A stretch of DNA of 64,000 nucleotides, from NCBI GenBank assembly GCA_963971425.1, contig OZ020519.1:10680028-10744027 (forward strand), given 5' to 3'. This document shows positions 11,552-23,000 of the stretch, in pieces. How positions within the stretch are numbered: the stretch's first letter is position 1; each line of letters starts with the position of its first letter. The notes under the pieces were generated by a model. It had not been told where the DNA came from and did not search any database. It saw nothing but the letters and a program-made list of their open reading frames with translations. This DNA comes from Bryoerythrophyllum caledonicum (Eukaryota > Streptophyta > Bryopsida > Pottiales > Pottiaceae). The position numbers and the translations under genes are program-made.

Positions 11552-12982
11552 GGGCTAACTTGTCGGTTATTGGAGAGTTTATCCTAGTGCCCTTTGAGAT
11601 GTAGCAACAACAATATCATGAGTCACGTCAACTCGCTTGAAAACAAACGCACATGTAACCAAACAGAGCTCCCATCTGGACTCCAACGTCAAATGGTGGG
11701 CCCCACCTTATGTGAAATATTGTTTTCTGACATTTTAAAGTTACACATTGGAAACACTTGGGATCGACCGTGCCCACTTAAGAACTCGCTTGGGAGCGCA
11801 CTTGGGAAGATTGGAAATACATGAGAACAATGTGGGAACTCATTGGGAAAGGATAAGTTATAAATATGGTAAAATTGTAGAGTCGAAGAAGGGTAATCAA
11901 ATGGTTTGGTCAGAAACCAAACTAAGGTAGAGGCACCCAATTCCGATCGGCCACCCAATTCCAATGAGTAGAGTATGCATGGCATGGTGCATGAAAATGG
12001 CAAATGCATGAAATGGTATATGAAGTGACCAAAAATTGAAAACTCAAAATCTGAAAACACCAGTCATTATCGGCATTAAGTCATGAAGTGTGCAATTTTG
12101 GGTTGCTCCACCTCAATTGAGCTCTCATTCGTGGCATTGCCTCAAAGTCAAATAAGGCCGATCGACATTGGGTACTCTCTATGAGTTGGTTATCCATGGC
12201 ATGTCTTCTCTCTTTTACTCACTCTCACTTGTTGGCATTGGGCAAAGGAGGGCACTAAATCTCACCTACTCTGCTGTTTGTTTATGGGCTCCGGTGGTTT
12301 TTGAGCTTTTAAATTCTATATGAATTGCAAATCTTTCTGATTAAATTTGAAAAAATATTTGTTGAATTTCATTCCTAATTCCACATCTTTCTACACAAAT
12401 GTTTTTGACATACATTGTCATTTGAGTCCCAAACTCGCTAAAATGATCAGAATTGGGTGCCTCTACCGAAGTTTTTCACCTCAATCCGATATGGGTGTGA
12501 GGGCCGCTTCACACTATGCCCAATTTGAGTGTCCGTCCGTCAAAATGAGTGGCCAAACTATGGCGAGAGGCCAAACTTTTTTGCTAAAAAAATACATTAA
12601 ATAATATAGATTGAAGGTTTGGCCGGTCGTGGTGTGAAGCTCCAAAAGCCAAGTCCAAAGTCCAAACCCCATATCATTATGCCAAAAAAAAATCAGCCAA
12701 AAATTTGGCCTCTTTCATCAAACGGTCCAAATCTTGTCAATTTTTGATAGTTTTATTAAAAAATTCGACGGACTCTCCATTGTAGTTTGGGTCTGCTATA
12801 ATGGGTGATCTAAGTTTTGCTTGAGAGGCCGTTGCTTTGGTGCCAAAACAACCCAAAAGTGCTACCATGTAGGACGACGACCTTTGGAGTTTAGGCATAA
12901 GTGTGAAGGCCCAAAGTCCGTACTTTGGCCATTCTAGTATTCTCAGTGGTGGAAATCGACAGCCACTCGACTTGCCTTGCTA
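11552..12982. other. Intergenic AT-rich DNA, nothing assigned
   Basis: Short ORFs on both strands overlap one another and have no recognisable residues or splice context. I see no RNA gene and no clear repeat copy here. Confidence 0.5.
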
Positions 12983-13275
12983 CCAGTCAGCCTCGAAATC
13001 AAGGATTAGCTGGGAAAAGATCTGGCCGTCGATGGAGAGGATTCACTCTGTGTTGATTGTGGGCCGTTGATCTGGGTGCCAAGGTCCTATCTCTTGGCCG
13101 GTAGGCCAAGTAGCCACCTGAACCCACAGGGTGCTTACGGTCGATGAATCAATTGTTTAATGGTCTCCTACCTTGATATGGGTTCACTCATTTCCTTTGA
13201 ATATATTGCATATACCCTGGTGTTCAAATTCAAGGACGAGGATCATCTCAAATGATATCGAGGCTGGCTAGTGAC
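12983..13275. repeat. Dispersed repeat family C, copy 1, with inverted ends
   Basis: About 230 bp (13049-13275) match 43127-43375 closely: 'gtgggccgttgatctgggtg', 'ggtctcctacc', 'gggttcactcatttcctttg', 'accctggtgttcaaattcaa' are shared. The outer ends 'agtcagcctcgaaatcaa' (about 12986) and the reverse complement of the right end agree at about 15 of 18 bases, suggesting terminal inverted repeats of a small DNA element. It lies directly upstream of the NUP98-NUP96 leader. Confidence 0.55.
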
Positions 13276-13439
13276 GAGGCTCGACTTGGCCACCAAGTGT
13301 GAAGCGGCCTTTGAGACACCAAACCCGGCCCCGTAGGAACCGGATTTGGTACCTCACAGACCGTATGGTGCTCATATGCGTATGCTTTGTCGCGCCCTGT
13401 TCATGTCCACGTTGGTCGATGTCGCCAATCCTCACATTG

Positions 13440-14026
13440 CACTGACCTAAGTGAGCGACCATGGCGATGGCGATCTCGCTGCAGCAGCGCTTCTGATCCG
13501 CCCCTCTCTCTCTCTCCTTCTCCCTCTCTCCTTTCTTCCCGTGCTGCTGTCACAGGGCCCTGCAATGCCTGGGCTGTGAATGACGCTGCTTCTCGGCGCC
13601 GGGCGACTACAACAGCCAATTCCCAGTAAGTCCCTGCGCGCTGCCGATCACGTCTGAATCCCGCCGTCCGGGATGCGTCTCGCAAGTGGCTCTGGGAGGT
13701 GGTTAGATGAGTGCTTGCGTGCGTAGGGGAAGTCGTTTTTGTTGCGGGGTAGCCGTTTGCCTGGAAGGCAGGGAATGCGACAATTGGCGTGAAACCCTGA
13801 ATGCGGGAGTGTAGGAGAGGAGTTTAGGGCGTGGTGGTGATTGGTTGCGATGCTCCTTAGGTTACTCTGTGAGGGAGGTGCTGTGTGAGTTCGGAGGGGT
13901 TGATGGATCGCTCAGGCGTTGCGTGTGAGTTTTTGAGTTCTAGCCAGCCGTGGTTCTGACAATCCGGTTTGCTTGGTTTGTGATGGCAGGCGTTTTTGAA
14001 TAAGGCGGGTTGATTGACGGCCTGCG
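13440..14026 (+). promoter_or_regulatory. 5' leader of NUP98-NUP96 with pyrimidine tract and leader intron
   Basis: A CT-rich tract (about 13502-13540), as often found in plant leaders, precedes a likely non-coding exon ending at 13625. A GT donor at 13626 (gtaagt) and an AG acceptor at 13988-13989 define a leader intron of 364 bases. A short second leader exon, 13990-14026, then runs into the ATG at 14027. The transcription start cannot be read from sequence alone. Confidence 0.5.
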
Positions 14027-17000
14027 ATGTTCGGATCTAGCAGCCGTAAGTTCTCTCCCTCCATCCGTGTCAGTGCAGGAATTAGGTCATGATTGATTAG
14101 GGTTAGCTCTTTGAACGCATGATCGATGTTCCGCCTGGCGAATTCAGAGCTGTCGGGAAGTGATGGAACCGGCAGAACCCGATCCCGTTGGCTTGCACTC
14201 CCCGTCGATGTAGCAACGGGAGAGAAATTTTCGATGAGCCATTGAACGCTGAGAGGAGAGGGTTTAGGGTTCATCTTCCTCGTTTTTTTCAACGCTGCCT
14301 CCCGTTTCTGAGCTGTGCTGTGGATGATCGCCTGTGTGGTGCCCAGCCTTCGGGGCGTCAAGTCCAAGTCCGTTTGGCGCACCTGCCGCTGCCAACCCAT
14401 TTGGTGCAAATCCGAATCCATTTGGAAGTAGCGCTCAAGCCAGCAATCCGTTTGGCGCTAAACCGTTTGGGAGCACGGCCCCAGCCGTTGGAGCGCAGAC
14501 GAGCAGCTCACCATTTGGGAGTGGAACTTCTACGGGTGTATTTGGAGCTACCGCGCCACCTGCGTTTGGTGCTTCGTCAACAGCACCGGCATTCGGTGAG
14601 TATCTGATCTAATAATCGGGCTAGATTCCGGGCCAGTCGTCTTGTCGAAGGATCTTCTGTATACTGGGACACAAAGTTTTTGCGAGTGATCCATGTAATT
14701 CTGACATGCTTAACTTCATTAAGCTTTGTAAGCGATCTGTGGCGAAGCCATGGCAATTCAATATTAAATTAAGACCCTGGCGCATACAGGGAGTCCGCGG
14801 TGCTCTACCGTAGAGTCTTGATTCATGACCAATCTGTGAAATTAGGTCGTTCTCCGCGAGGTTGCCGGTTGTGACACAATTGCGTTCTTTTTTTTATATA
14901 AATTTTTTTCCTTAAAAGAGGTGTTGCTTGCTGCTCTATCCAAGCAACATATCTGCTTTTTGTGGTACGGACTCCTTAATACAGCAAGGGCATGGTGTTC
15001 TCTATGTTACTTGATTAAAACATAGGAATAACTCCTGGGTCCTCCTGTTACGAATTAAGTTCTGTAGTCACCAGTACTCACCCACTGACCTGTAACTAAT
15101 CGGATGTGTTTATCACGCAGGAGCGTTTGGTCAGCAAAAACCTGCATCGCCGTTTGGTGGCTTCGGTGCCACTCAGCCGCAGCAGAACCCGTTCGGGTCC
15201 CCGTCTTTTGGACAGTCGCAGCCGGCGTTCGGCAGCCAACCATTTGGGTCGACGGCGCCAGCCTTCGGCGCGCAGTCCACCCCTGCGTTCGGGAGCACGA
15301 CAACGCCACTGTTTGGAGCGTCGACTCCCGCGTTTGGTGCATCGTCAACTCCAGCCTTTGGTGCGGCGTCGTCGATGCCTGCTTTTGGAGCTTCGACATC
15401 GACACCTGCTTTTGGGGCGTCAGCTCCTGCGTTCGGGGTGGTGTTTGGACAGAGTGCGTCTGCGTTCGGTGCGAGTAGCACGCCCGGCTTTGGGAGCACG
15501 CCGGCGGCTTCCCCATTTGGTTAGTCTGATGCTGGTGTGGTGGATATAGAGGGGTCGTAATGTGATTGCTGGTGGTCGGAGCAGGTATTGAGGGTGGAGG
15601 GCAGTGTGGACGCAGTGGGAGGCGATGGAGTGGGGTCGGCGGGCATGTGTGCTGCGGGCTTGATATTAGCAGTGGTGGTGTCGGTTGTACTGGTGGGGTG
15701 CTGACGTGCTGGTTTTTGGGTGGTGCGTGTAGGGGCGTCTTCAGGGAGTGCGTTCGGCAGCAGCTTTGGGGCGTCCACTTTTGGAGGTGGGCAGCAGCAG
15801 CAGCGTGTGGGGAGCAGGGTGACGCCGTATGCTGTGACGAATGACACGGACGCGGGGGTTGGAGCCCAGGCGGGGAAATTTTTGTGCATTTCAGCGATGC
15901 CTGTGTATAAAGACAAGCAGCTGGAGGAGTTGAGATGGGATGACTACCAATCCGGCGACAAGGGTGAGCATTGGTGTCCTTGTGTTTGGATGGGCGGTGT
16001 GGGGATTTCTCGGCCATGTTGTGGGAGCTTTGTTGATCGTCACGCGATGTGTTGGATGAAGGGTTGGCATATTGGTTTGATGGTGTGGAAGCAATGTTCG
16101 GATGGTTGAGATTGTTATTTGTGCTGGACAGGTGGGCCAAACCCAGCCTCTGCCCCTCAGCCCTCTGCTGGAGGCATTTTTGGGCAACAACAGCAGCAGA
16201 CGCCAGCTACATCGAGTCCATTTGGCGCTGGGAGCCCTTCCTTCGGGCAGGCAAGTACGGCCAACCCGTTCGCCTCTACCCCAGCCGCCAATCCTTTTGG
16301 CGCAAAGCCGAGTTTCGGGAGCCTCAGTACTCCCGCTCCAGCCTTCGGACAGGCGACTTCCACGCCGGCGTTCGGGTCGAGCACGTTTGGTTCGAGCACA
16401 CCTGCATTTGGAGCGGCATCGGCTCCGGCGTTTGGACAGGCGAGCTCAACCCCAGCATTTGGATCGTCTCCGTCGCCGTTTGGGCAAACGTCAGCACCTG
16501 CGTTCGGCAGTTCCTCGTTTGGAGCTTCGTCGAGTCCATCCTTGTTCGGACAGAGCACTCCGGCATTCGGTTCATCGTCCCCTGCATTTGGCGCTGCGAC
16601 ATCTGCCCCTGCATTTGGCGCGCAGACAGCGTCGGCATTTGGAGGAGGCAGCTTGTTTGGGAGCAGCCAGGCAGCAAGCAGTGGAGGGCTGTTCGGTGCG
16701 TCGACTCCTGCGTTTGGGGCGAGCCCTGCTCCGTCTTTTGGGCAGAGCCAGGCAGGATTCGGGTCGAACTTGTTCGGAAACACGAGCAGTCCTGGTTCGA
16801 TCTTCGGGCAAACCAAGCCGGCAGGATTAACTCAGTCTTCGGTACGTAAACTGACGTTGTTGATTTTGTGGGGCAGTGGTTCTGATGATTAATCCGAGTG
16901 GGTGGATTGTATTGGTATGGTGGCAGGAGGTGTGTTTGCGTGTGTGAGTGTGGGGATCCATGCAGAGTGTAGGCTGACTAGGGGTTCGGTATGTTGGATT

Positions 17001-20000
17001 GCAGCCTGCTTCGTCGTTGTTTAGTGGATTCGCAGCGACCCCGACGGGACAGACGCAGAGTTCATTCAGTTTCCCGACCCTTCAGAGCGCTCAACAAGGT
17101 AAAAGACAGGATGTTGGGTTTATTTTGAGTTGTTCTGAGGAAGCAGTCATCTTTATGGGGGACCCTTGGGTGGTGCAGTGAACTGACTGTGTTGGTTGTG
17201 GGCCTACGAGTGTGAGCATGATGGTAGTCGTGTCCGTAACATGTAGCTTGGGTTCGGTGATGTCGATGCAGGGACCAGCACTAGTTTTGGCGGGGCAGCG
17301 TCGACATTTGGGCAGCAGAATATGTTTGGTCAACAACAGTAAGTGATGTTGTGTTCCCGGTATGCGATGTTCGCGTTGTGAGGAGTAGTTTGGTTTTAGA
17401 GCGGGTGGGAAAGCGATGGATACAGTGGGGGTCGGGATGCTAGCGTGGTATATCGTTGAGATCCAGCCTTTACCCAGTGGAGGAGAGGTTGTCCAAGTGT
17501 GCGTAGCTCGTGGTGATAACGAATGGCAATGTGAAGAGTGAGGTTTGGTGGGTCTGGATCTGTGTGTTATAGGCTCTTAGGGTGTATGGGCAGTTGATGT
17601 CTGGTGTGCCTGGACATCTAAGAGGGTGTTTTAGAATGATGAGGAGAATCGCTGGTCCTGAATGTCGAGGAGGGGACGATTGGAAGCGGTTGGTACACGG
17701 TGCGAAGTTGTTGTCGGCCGCAAATGTAACGACGTGGGTGTGGTTGCAGGCCTAGCCAGAATGTGGTGGCTTCGACGTGGCGCCCGGTTACGAACCCGTT
17801 TGGAATGCTACCAGCCATGCCACAGATAACAATCGGGCGAAGCGCTGGTTCTGGTCCGTCCGTGCAGTATGGAATTTCGAGTATGCCGGTAGGTTTTGAT
17901 GTGTGTTGTGCAGACTGTGGTGGTGGGAACAGATTGTGGTGAGAGTGGAATTTGTTGAGAGGGCGTGAGTTGGGAGTGAGTTGTTTCTGAGAGCAAGAAT
18001 GGTGGGACATTCAGGTGTCGGAAAAGCCCACTCAAGTGCGAGTGAACACTTTGTTGACGCCAAGGCACATCACGCAGCGTTCGAAGGTTCGCATGCATGC
18101 TCGACGGTATCATCCCAAGAAGGACAGCCCCAAGGTGAGAGAGGGGTTCTGGGTGCACCTTGTAGTCGGTTGATGACGCGTTATTGGACTCTGTGTTGTT
18201 TTATGAGGCTGGCACACGATTAGGGTGGATGACACGACGTATTCTATTTGGATGATTGGGGTTGCTAATTGTGATGGGTATCGGCGAAGTGCTGTCACCG
18301 CAAGGGGTTGAGGGGGTGGTGGTTGCTATATGGGTCAAGCTATTCGTTGTTTGTTGAATGGTATCGCTAATGTTGGTAATGTGGCGCTTCCGATGGCCCG
18401 TTTGATGTGTTGATGGTTTTGTATGTGATGGAGTGTTTAGGTGTCCTTCTTCAGCGATGGTGATGAAGCTCCTTCGACTCCAAGAGCAGATGTGATGTTC
18501 GTCCCCCGAGAGAACCCTCGGTCATTGTTCATTCGGCAGCCGGAGCTATCCACAATGACTCAGCCTGCGGCGACTGGGACACCAGATATTCATGAGATAG
18601 CGACACCGGTCGAGAATGGCGGTGAGTGTGTATGAGAGCAATCTTGGGATTCTTCGATTGTCGTGGTCGATTACATTCGTAAGACGATTGGTGGTTTCTC
18701 AATTTGGTGACGGAAGTGATAGTTGTGTACTTTCGAGGTTGGGATGCAGTGGAGGCTGTTGGTCGTATGATAAGCTGGATGTTGTGCGTGGGGTGGTAGA
18801 TATTGATGGTTTATTGCTTGAGATGGGAGTGGGACGTGTGGAGGAGTTGAAGCTGTCAGTCAGTTCTGACACAAGTTCGTTGTGCACAGAAGTGGGGTAT
18901 GAAAGGGATGCAGCTGGAGAGAAGGTTTCCGCTGCTATCCCTGAGAGTAAGCTCTTCTCCTGCATGCGCGAATAGTCGATGCGATCCTCGCGGAGTTCTT
19001 TTTGCTGAATGGTTACATGCAGAATGTTGTTGGTGTAATGTGTGGGCTGATTTGTGCGGTCTCCTCAGGCCCCCAAACGAGCTGGAGAAGCCCAGAGAAC
19101 GCCAATGGGAATGGATTGGCGGACGCTAGCCCGGTATCTCAGGCGAAGTCGAGCGAGAGAGCGGCCTCGAAACAGGTCCCGAAGACTAACGGGTTTCGTG
19201 AGGAGCAAAACCACCGAGGGAATGGCTACATCTCCATCACTGGTACGTGGAGTGTGACCCGAAGGTGTAGGTGTGTCGTATCGTGGGTTTGCGATGGATG
19301 ATTTGGAGGATCGGTACCGATGCGTGGGCGTGGCACTGCAGGTCACCGTGCGGGCGAGGCTGCGATCGCTTATGAGCACGGTGCGGACATCGAGGCGTTG
19401 ATGCCGAAGCTGCGGCACTCGGACTATTTCACGGATCCGAAATTGCAGGAGCTGGCTGCGCTGGAGCGTGCGGATCCTGGTCACTGCCGGAGAGTGGTGA
19501 ACTTCGTGGTTGGTCGTAAGGTGAGGGTGGTGTTTAGGGAGATGGGTTGGTCGGGAGGAGAAATGAGGCGGTGCGGGATGGCTGACTGGTGTTGGTGGTT
19601 TGGTGCAGGCTTACGGGCAGATAAAGTTTATGGGGGAGACGGATGTGCGGCGGCTGGACCTGGAGAACATCGTGCAGTTCAACAAGTGCGAGGTGCTGGT
19701 GTATATGGACGAGACGAAGAAGCCGGCAGTGGGTCAGGGTCTGAACAAGGCGGCGGAGGTGACGCTGTTGAACGTGAATTGCGTGGACAAGAGGACGGGG
19801 CAGCACCATGCCGAGGGCCCGGAGGTGGAGAAGTTCGAGAAACGTCTTCGGAAGAAGACGGAGGAGCAGGGGGCGGCATTTCTGGGGTACGAGGCGTCGA
19901 AGGGCGAGTGGAGGTTTCGCGTGAAGCATTTCAGCCGGTATGGTCTGGATCTGGATTCGGATTCGGAGGATGGTCAGGAGGGCGAGAAGGAGGGCGGTCT

Positions 20001-23000
20001 GGTGGTGGCAGGTGAATTCAGTTGAACGCAGTTGTTGTGAGATTGTTGGGGAGTTGGTCTAGTCAGGTTGTGGTTTTCAGGAGATCGTGGACTCTCATTC
20101 GGCGGCGGCGGCGGCGGCGGCGGTGGTGGTGGTGGTGTAAGTGTGGGAGTCGCCTATCCTGGATGGTTTGGCTGCGTGTGTGTGGCTGACGTGTGGGCTG
20201 TGATGAACAGGGGTGTATGACATGGAGGGCGTGGAGGCGGGTGCAGAGCATGATGCAGATGATTTCATGTACGAGTCCCCGATGAGGAATTTAGGTGTGA
20301 TTCCAGAACCTGGAGTCGGTATGGAGGAGGAGGCGGAGGATGATCTGATCGATGCGTCGTACTTCACAGCCCCTCAGTCGGCGCTTCCGCACTCTCTGCC
20401 GGCCCATCTTCACCTGGATCCCGTAAAAATGCAGCAAATGCGGGCTCTTTTTTTCGCCGAAGGTAGTCCCTGTTTTCCTGGTGTTGGTGTGGTTGGTATG
20501 AGGGTGAGAGTGTGACGATCTGCATGAATTGTGGATGGTTGCCTGAGGTTGGGCCCACGTCATGTTTGCTCTCTACCGGGTTCATGTGCTAAGTGTGCCG
20601 TGCGAAGGAGTTTGGTTTTGTGATATCTGCAGCGGAGTTTTATGTTGGGAGGGAATGCCAGTGCGGCTGTAGTTGTTGCGGCAGTGTGTTGGATGCACGC
20701 GGTTGTGTAAAGGGTTCCTTTTGGTAATTCAGGCGAAGAAGCAGAGGATATCGCACCACCTGGGACGCATGGGCGGTGGCAGTCCCGGGCGGCCGCACCG
20801 TCTCCTGTGGTGACGAACTCGAGCATCCAGGGCAGCCAGTCGTTCAAGACCCCGCAGAAGGTTGCTCCTGGTGAGGATGGCGATGGTCGACCCGCTTGGC
20901 CCCAGCGGTCATCTCCTTGGAAGGGCACTCCTGCGAAGCAGATGCGAGTGTCTCCTCTGACGTCGTGGAATCGGTCACCCGCGTACTCTGCTTTGGAGGA
21001 GGGGATGTCCGGCCGTCAGACGCCAATCGTGGATGTTTCTCCGTCGAGGTTTGTGTTTTGAACGCCTGGGATGATTTTCGGTGTGTTGTATGGGTTGGTG
21101 TGTACTGTGTTTTGGAGCTTGTGATTAGCGTGGCTGTAGTTTGAACAAGAAGTTGTTGGGGGGAGTATGCGGTGAAGCGAGGTTAATGGATGGCTGTTGT
21201 TGAGGTGTGATGGTGCACGGGTGCCTTCGGGGGTGGGACGGTGGTGTCCGTGCTGGATTGTCATGGCTCTCAATGGGTCCGGCAGTCGCAATTCTCAGTT
21301 CACGGGAGCCGTGCTGTTCGTGTCGTGCCTTTGGGCGGAGGAGGTGTATATGTCTCCGTGTTGAGCTATGAAGTGACTGGTGCAGGTCCCCTCTGTTGGC
21401 GTTGACGATGGGTGGAGATCGTGAGCGGTCTGGCGTGAAGAGGTCACGTGGGAGCGGATTTTGGTTGGACCCGACGGAGAAGTCTGGTTCGATGGCAGTG
21501 GGGCGGTCAGACCACATTGCAGATGCGGCGTTGTTCTTGGGGTGCTCGTTTCGTGTGGGGTGGGGTCCGGGTGGAGTGCTGTATCACTGTTGTACACAGG
21601 CTGGACAAGGGGGTGCAAGGAATGGGCTGTCGTCGTGTGTACAGATGGAAAGAGTGGCACTCGATCGGACGGTGCGCGATGCGGAGGGGGTGGTGAAGGA
21701 GGAGCTGGTGGAGTTGCAGTTGGTGTCACCGCTGGCTCTTCACATGGGCATGAGCCAGGTATGATTGAATGGGCGGATGAGTGGGTCGAGGGTACGCAGT
21801 GAGGCCGGTGAGAGCTGAATCGTGGAGGTCCTGGAGGCAGGCTTTGTGGGTTGAGACATCGGAGAGGATGCAACTCATGGCGTGGTGGAGATGTGGAGCA
21901 CAAGTTTTTGAGTGTGTTTTCACTATGGTCGGCGATTGAGAGTTCGGTGGGGTGGTTTGGACGAGCGCTGACCAATGGCTGGGTGGGTGCACAGGTGGTG
22001 GGCAGTCCTTCCGAGTCAGGTGGCAAGAGTCTCCGACTGCGAAATTCGGTGTGCGGCAGGGCGGACCTAGCGAGCGTGTGCGGGGAGTACGAAGAGTTGG
22101 CTGCGAAACAGCATGAGGTGGTGGGAGTTGGAGAAGCAGACCGGGTTGTCCTGAGACACCAGCGCACGGTGTGGCAGTTGATGAACGTCCTTTTCTCGGA
22201 GGCAGCAAATCCAGCGGAAGTGGAGGGCGAGAGCGAGGATATGGGAGATGGTGAGAGGGATTCAATGGAGGATGGCGATGCGTCGGTTCAAGTGCTGATC
22301 CGTCGTGCTGGATTCAGTTGCTGGCTGCAGGAAAGCGTGGGCCAGCTGGTGCATGAGGACGTGCAGAAGCTGAAGGGGAACAGCTATTTGAAGGAGATAT
22401 TTTCGCTGTTGACGGGCCGAAGGGTGGAGGATGCTGTGGAGAGAGCTCTTGAGCGTGGGGACGTGCGGATGTCCACATTGTTAAGCCAAGCCGGGGGCCC
22501 GGTAGGGATGCGGAGTGACGTTGCAGCACAGCTGGAGGTGTGGGGTACGGAGGGCCTGGATGGGTCGCTGATCGAGGCGGATCGAATGCTGATCTTCCGG
22601 CTCCTAGCAGGTAGGTTGTATCGGGGAAACTGTGTGTGTTTTGGTGAGGATGTGGAGGGGGGTGTAGTTGGTGGGCCCTTCTCCCTTGGCAGAAATTGGG
22701 AGAGCTCGGGATGCGTAGGCCACGTTTGTTGTGGGGATCGTCGAGGAAGCTGTTGACAGATGATGCACTGCTGGGTACTAATTTGATGGTGGGTTGGCAG
22801 GGGATGTAAGCGGGGCTCTTGGCGGGCGCGAGATAGATTGGAAGCGGTTTCTGGGTCTGATAATGTGGTATGAGCTGAGTCCGGACAGCGATCTGGCGTG
22901 CCTGATTGAGAGATTCGAAGGATTGCTGGAGAAGCAAGACGCCCCGAAGCCTGTGCCGAAGTATGTGGAGGAAAGAGGTGCAGGGTACAACGGGCAATGG

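Noticed and set aside
15055..16892. Long minus-strand and off-frame plus-strand ORFs over the FG-repeat exons (for example 16140-15055 and 16816-16157 minus)
   Set aside because: They are shadows of the GC-rich, repetitive NUP98 exons. They cross real introns, are Pro/Asn/Cys repeats without family features, and the plus frame is proven by splice phase and domain content.
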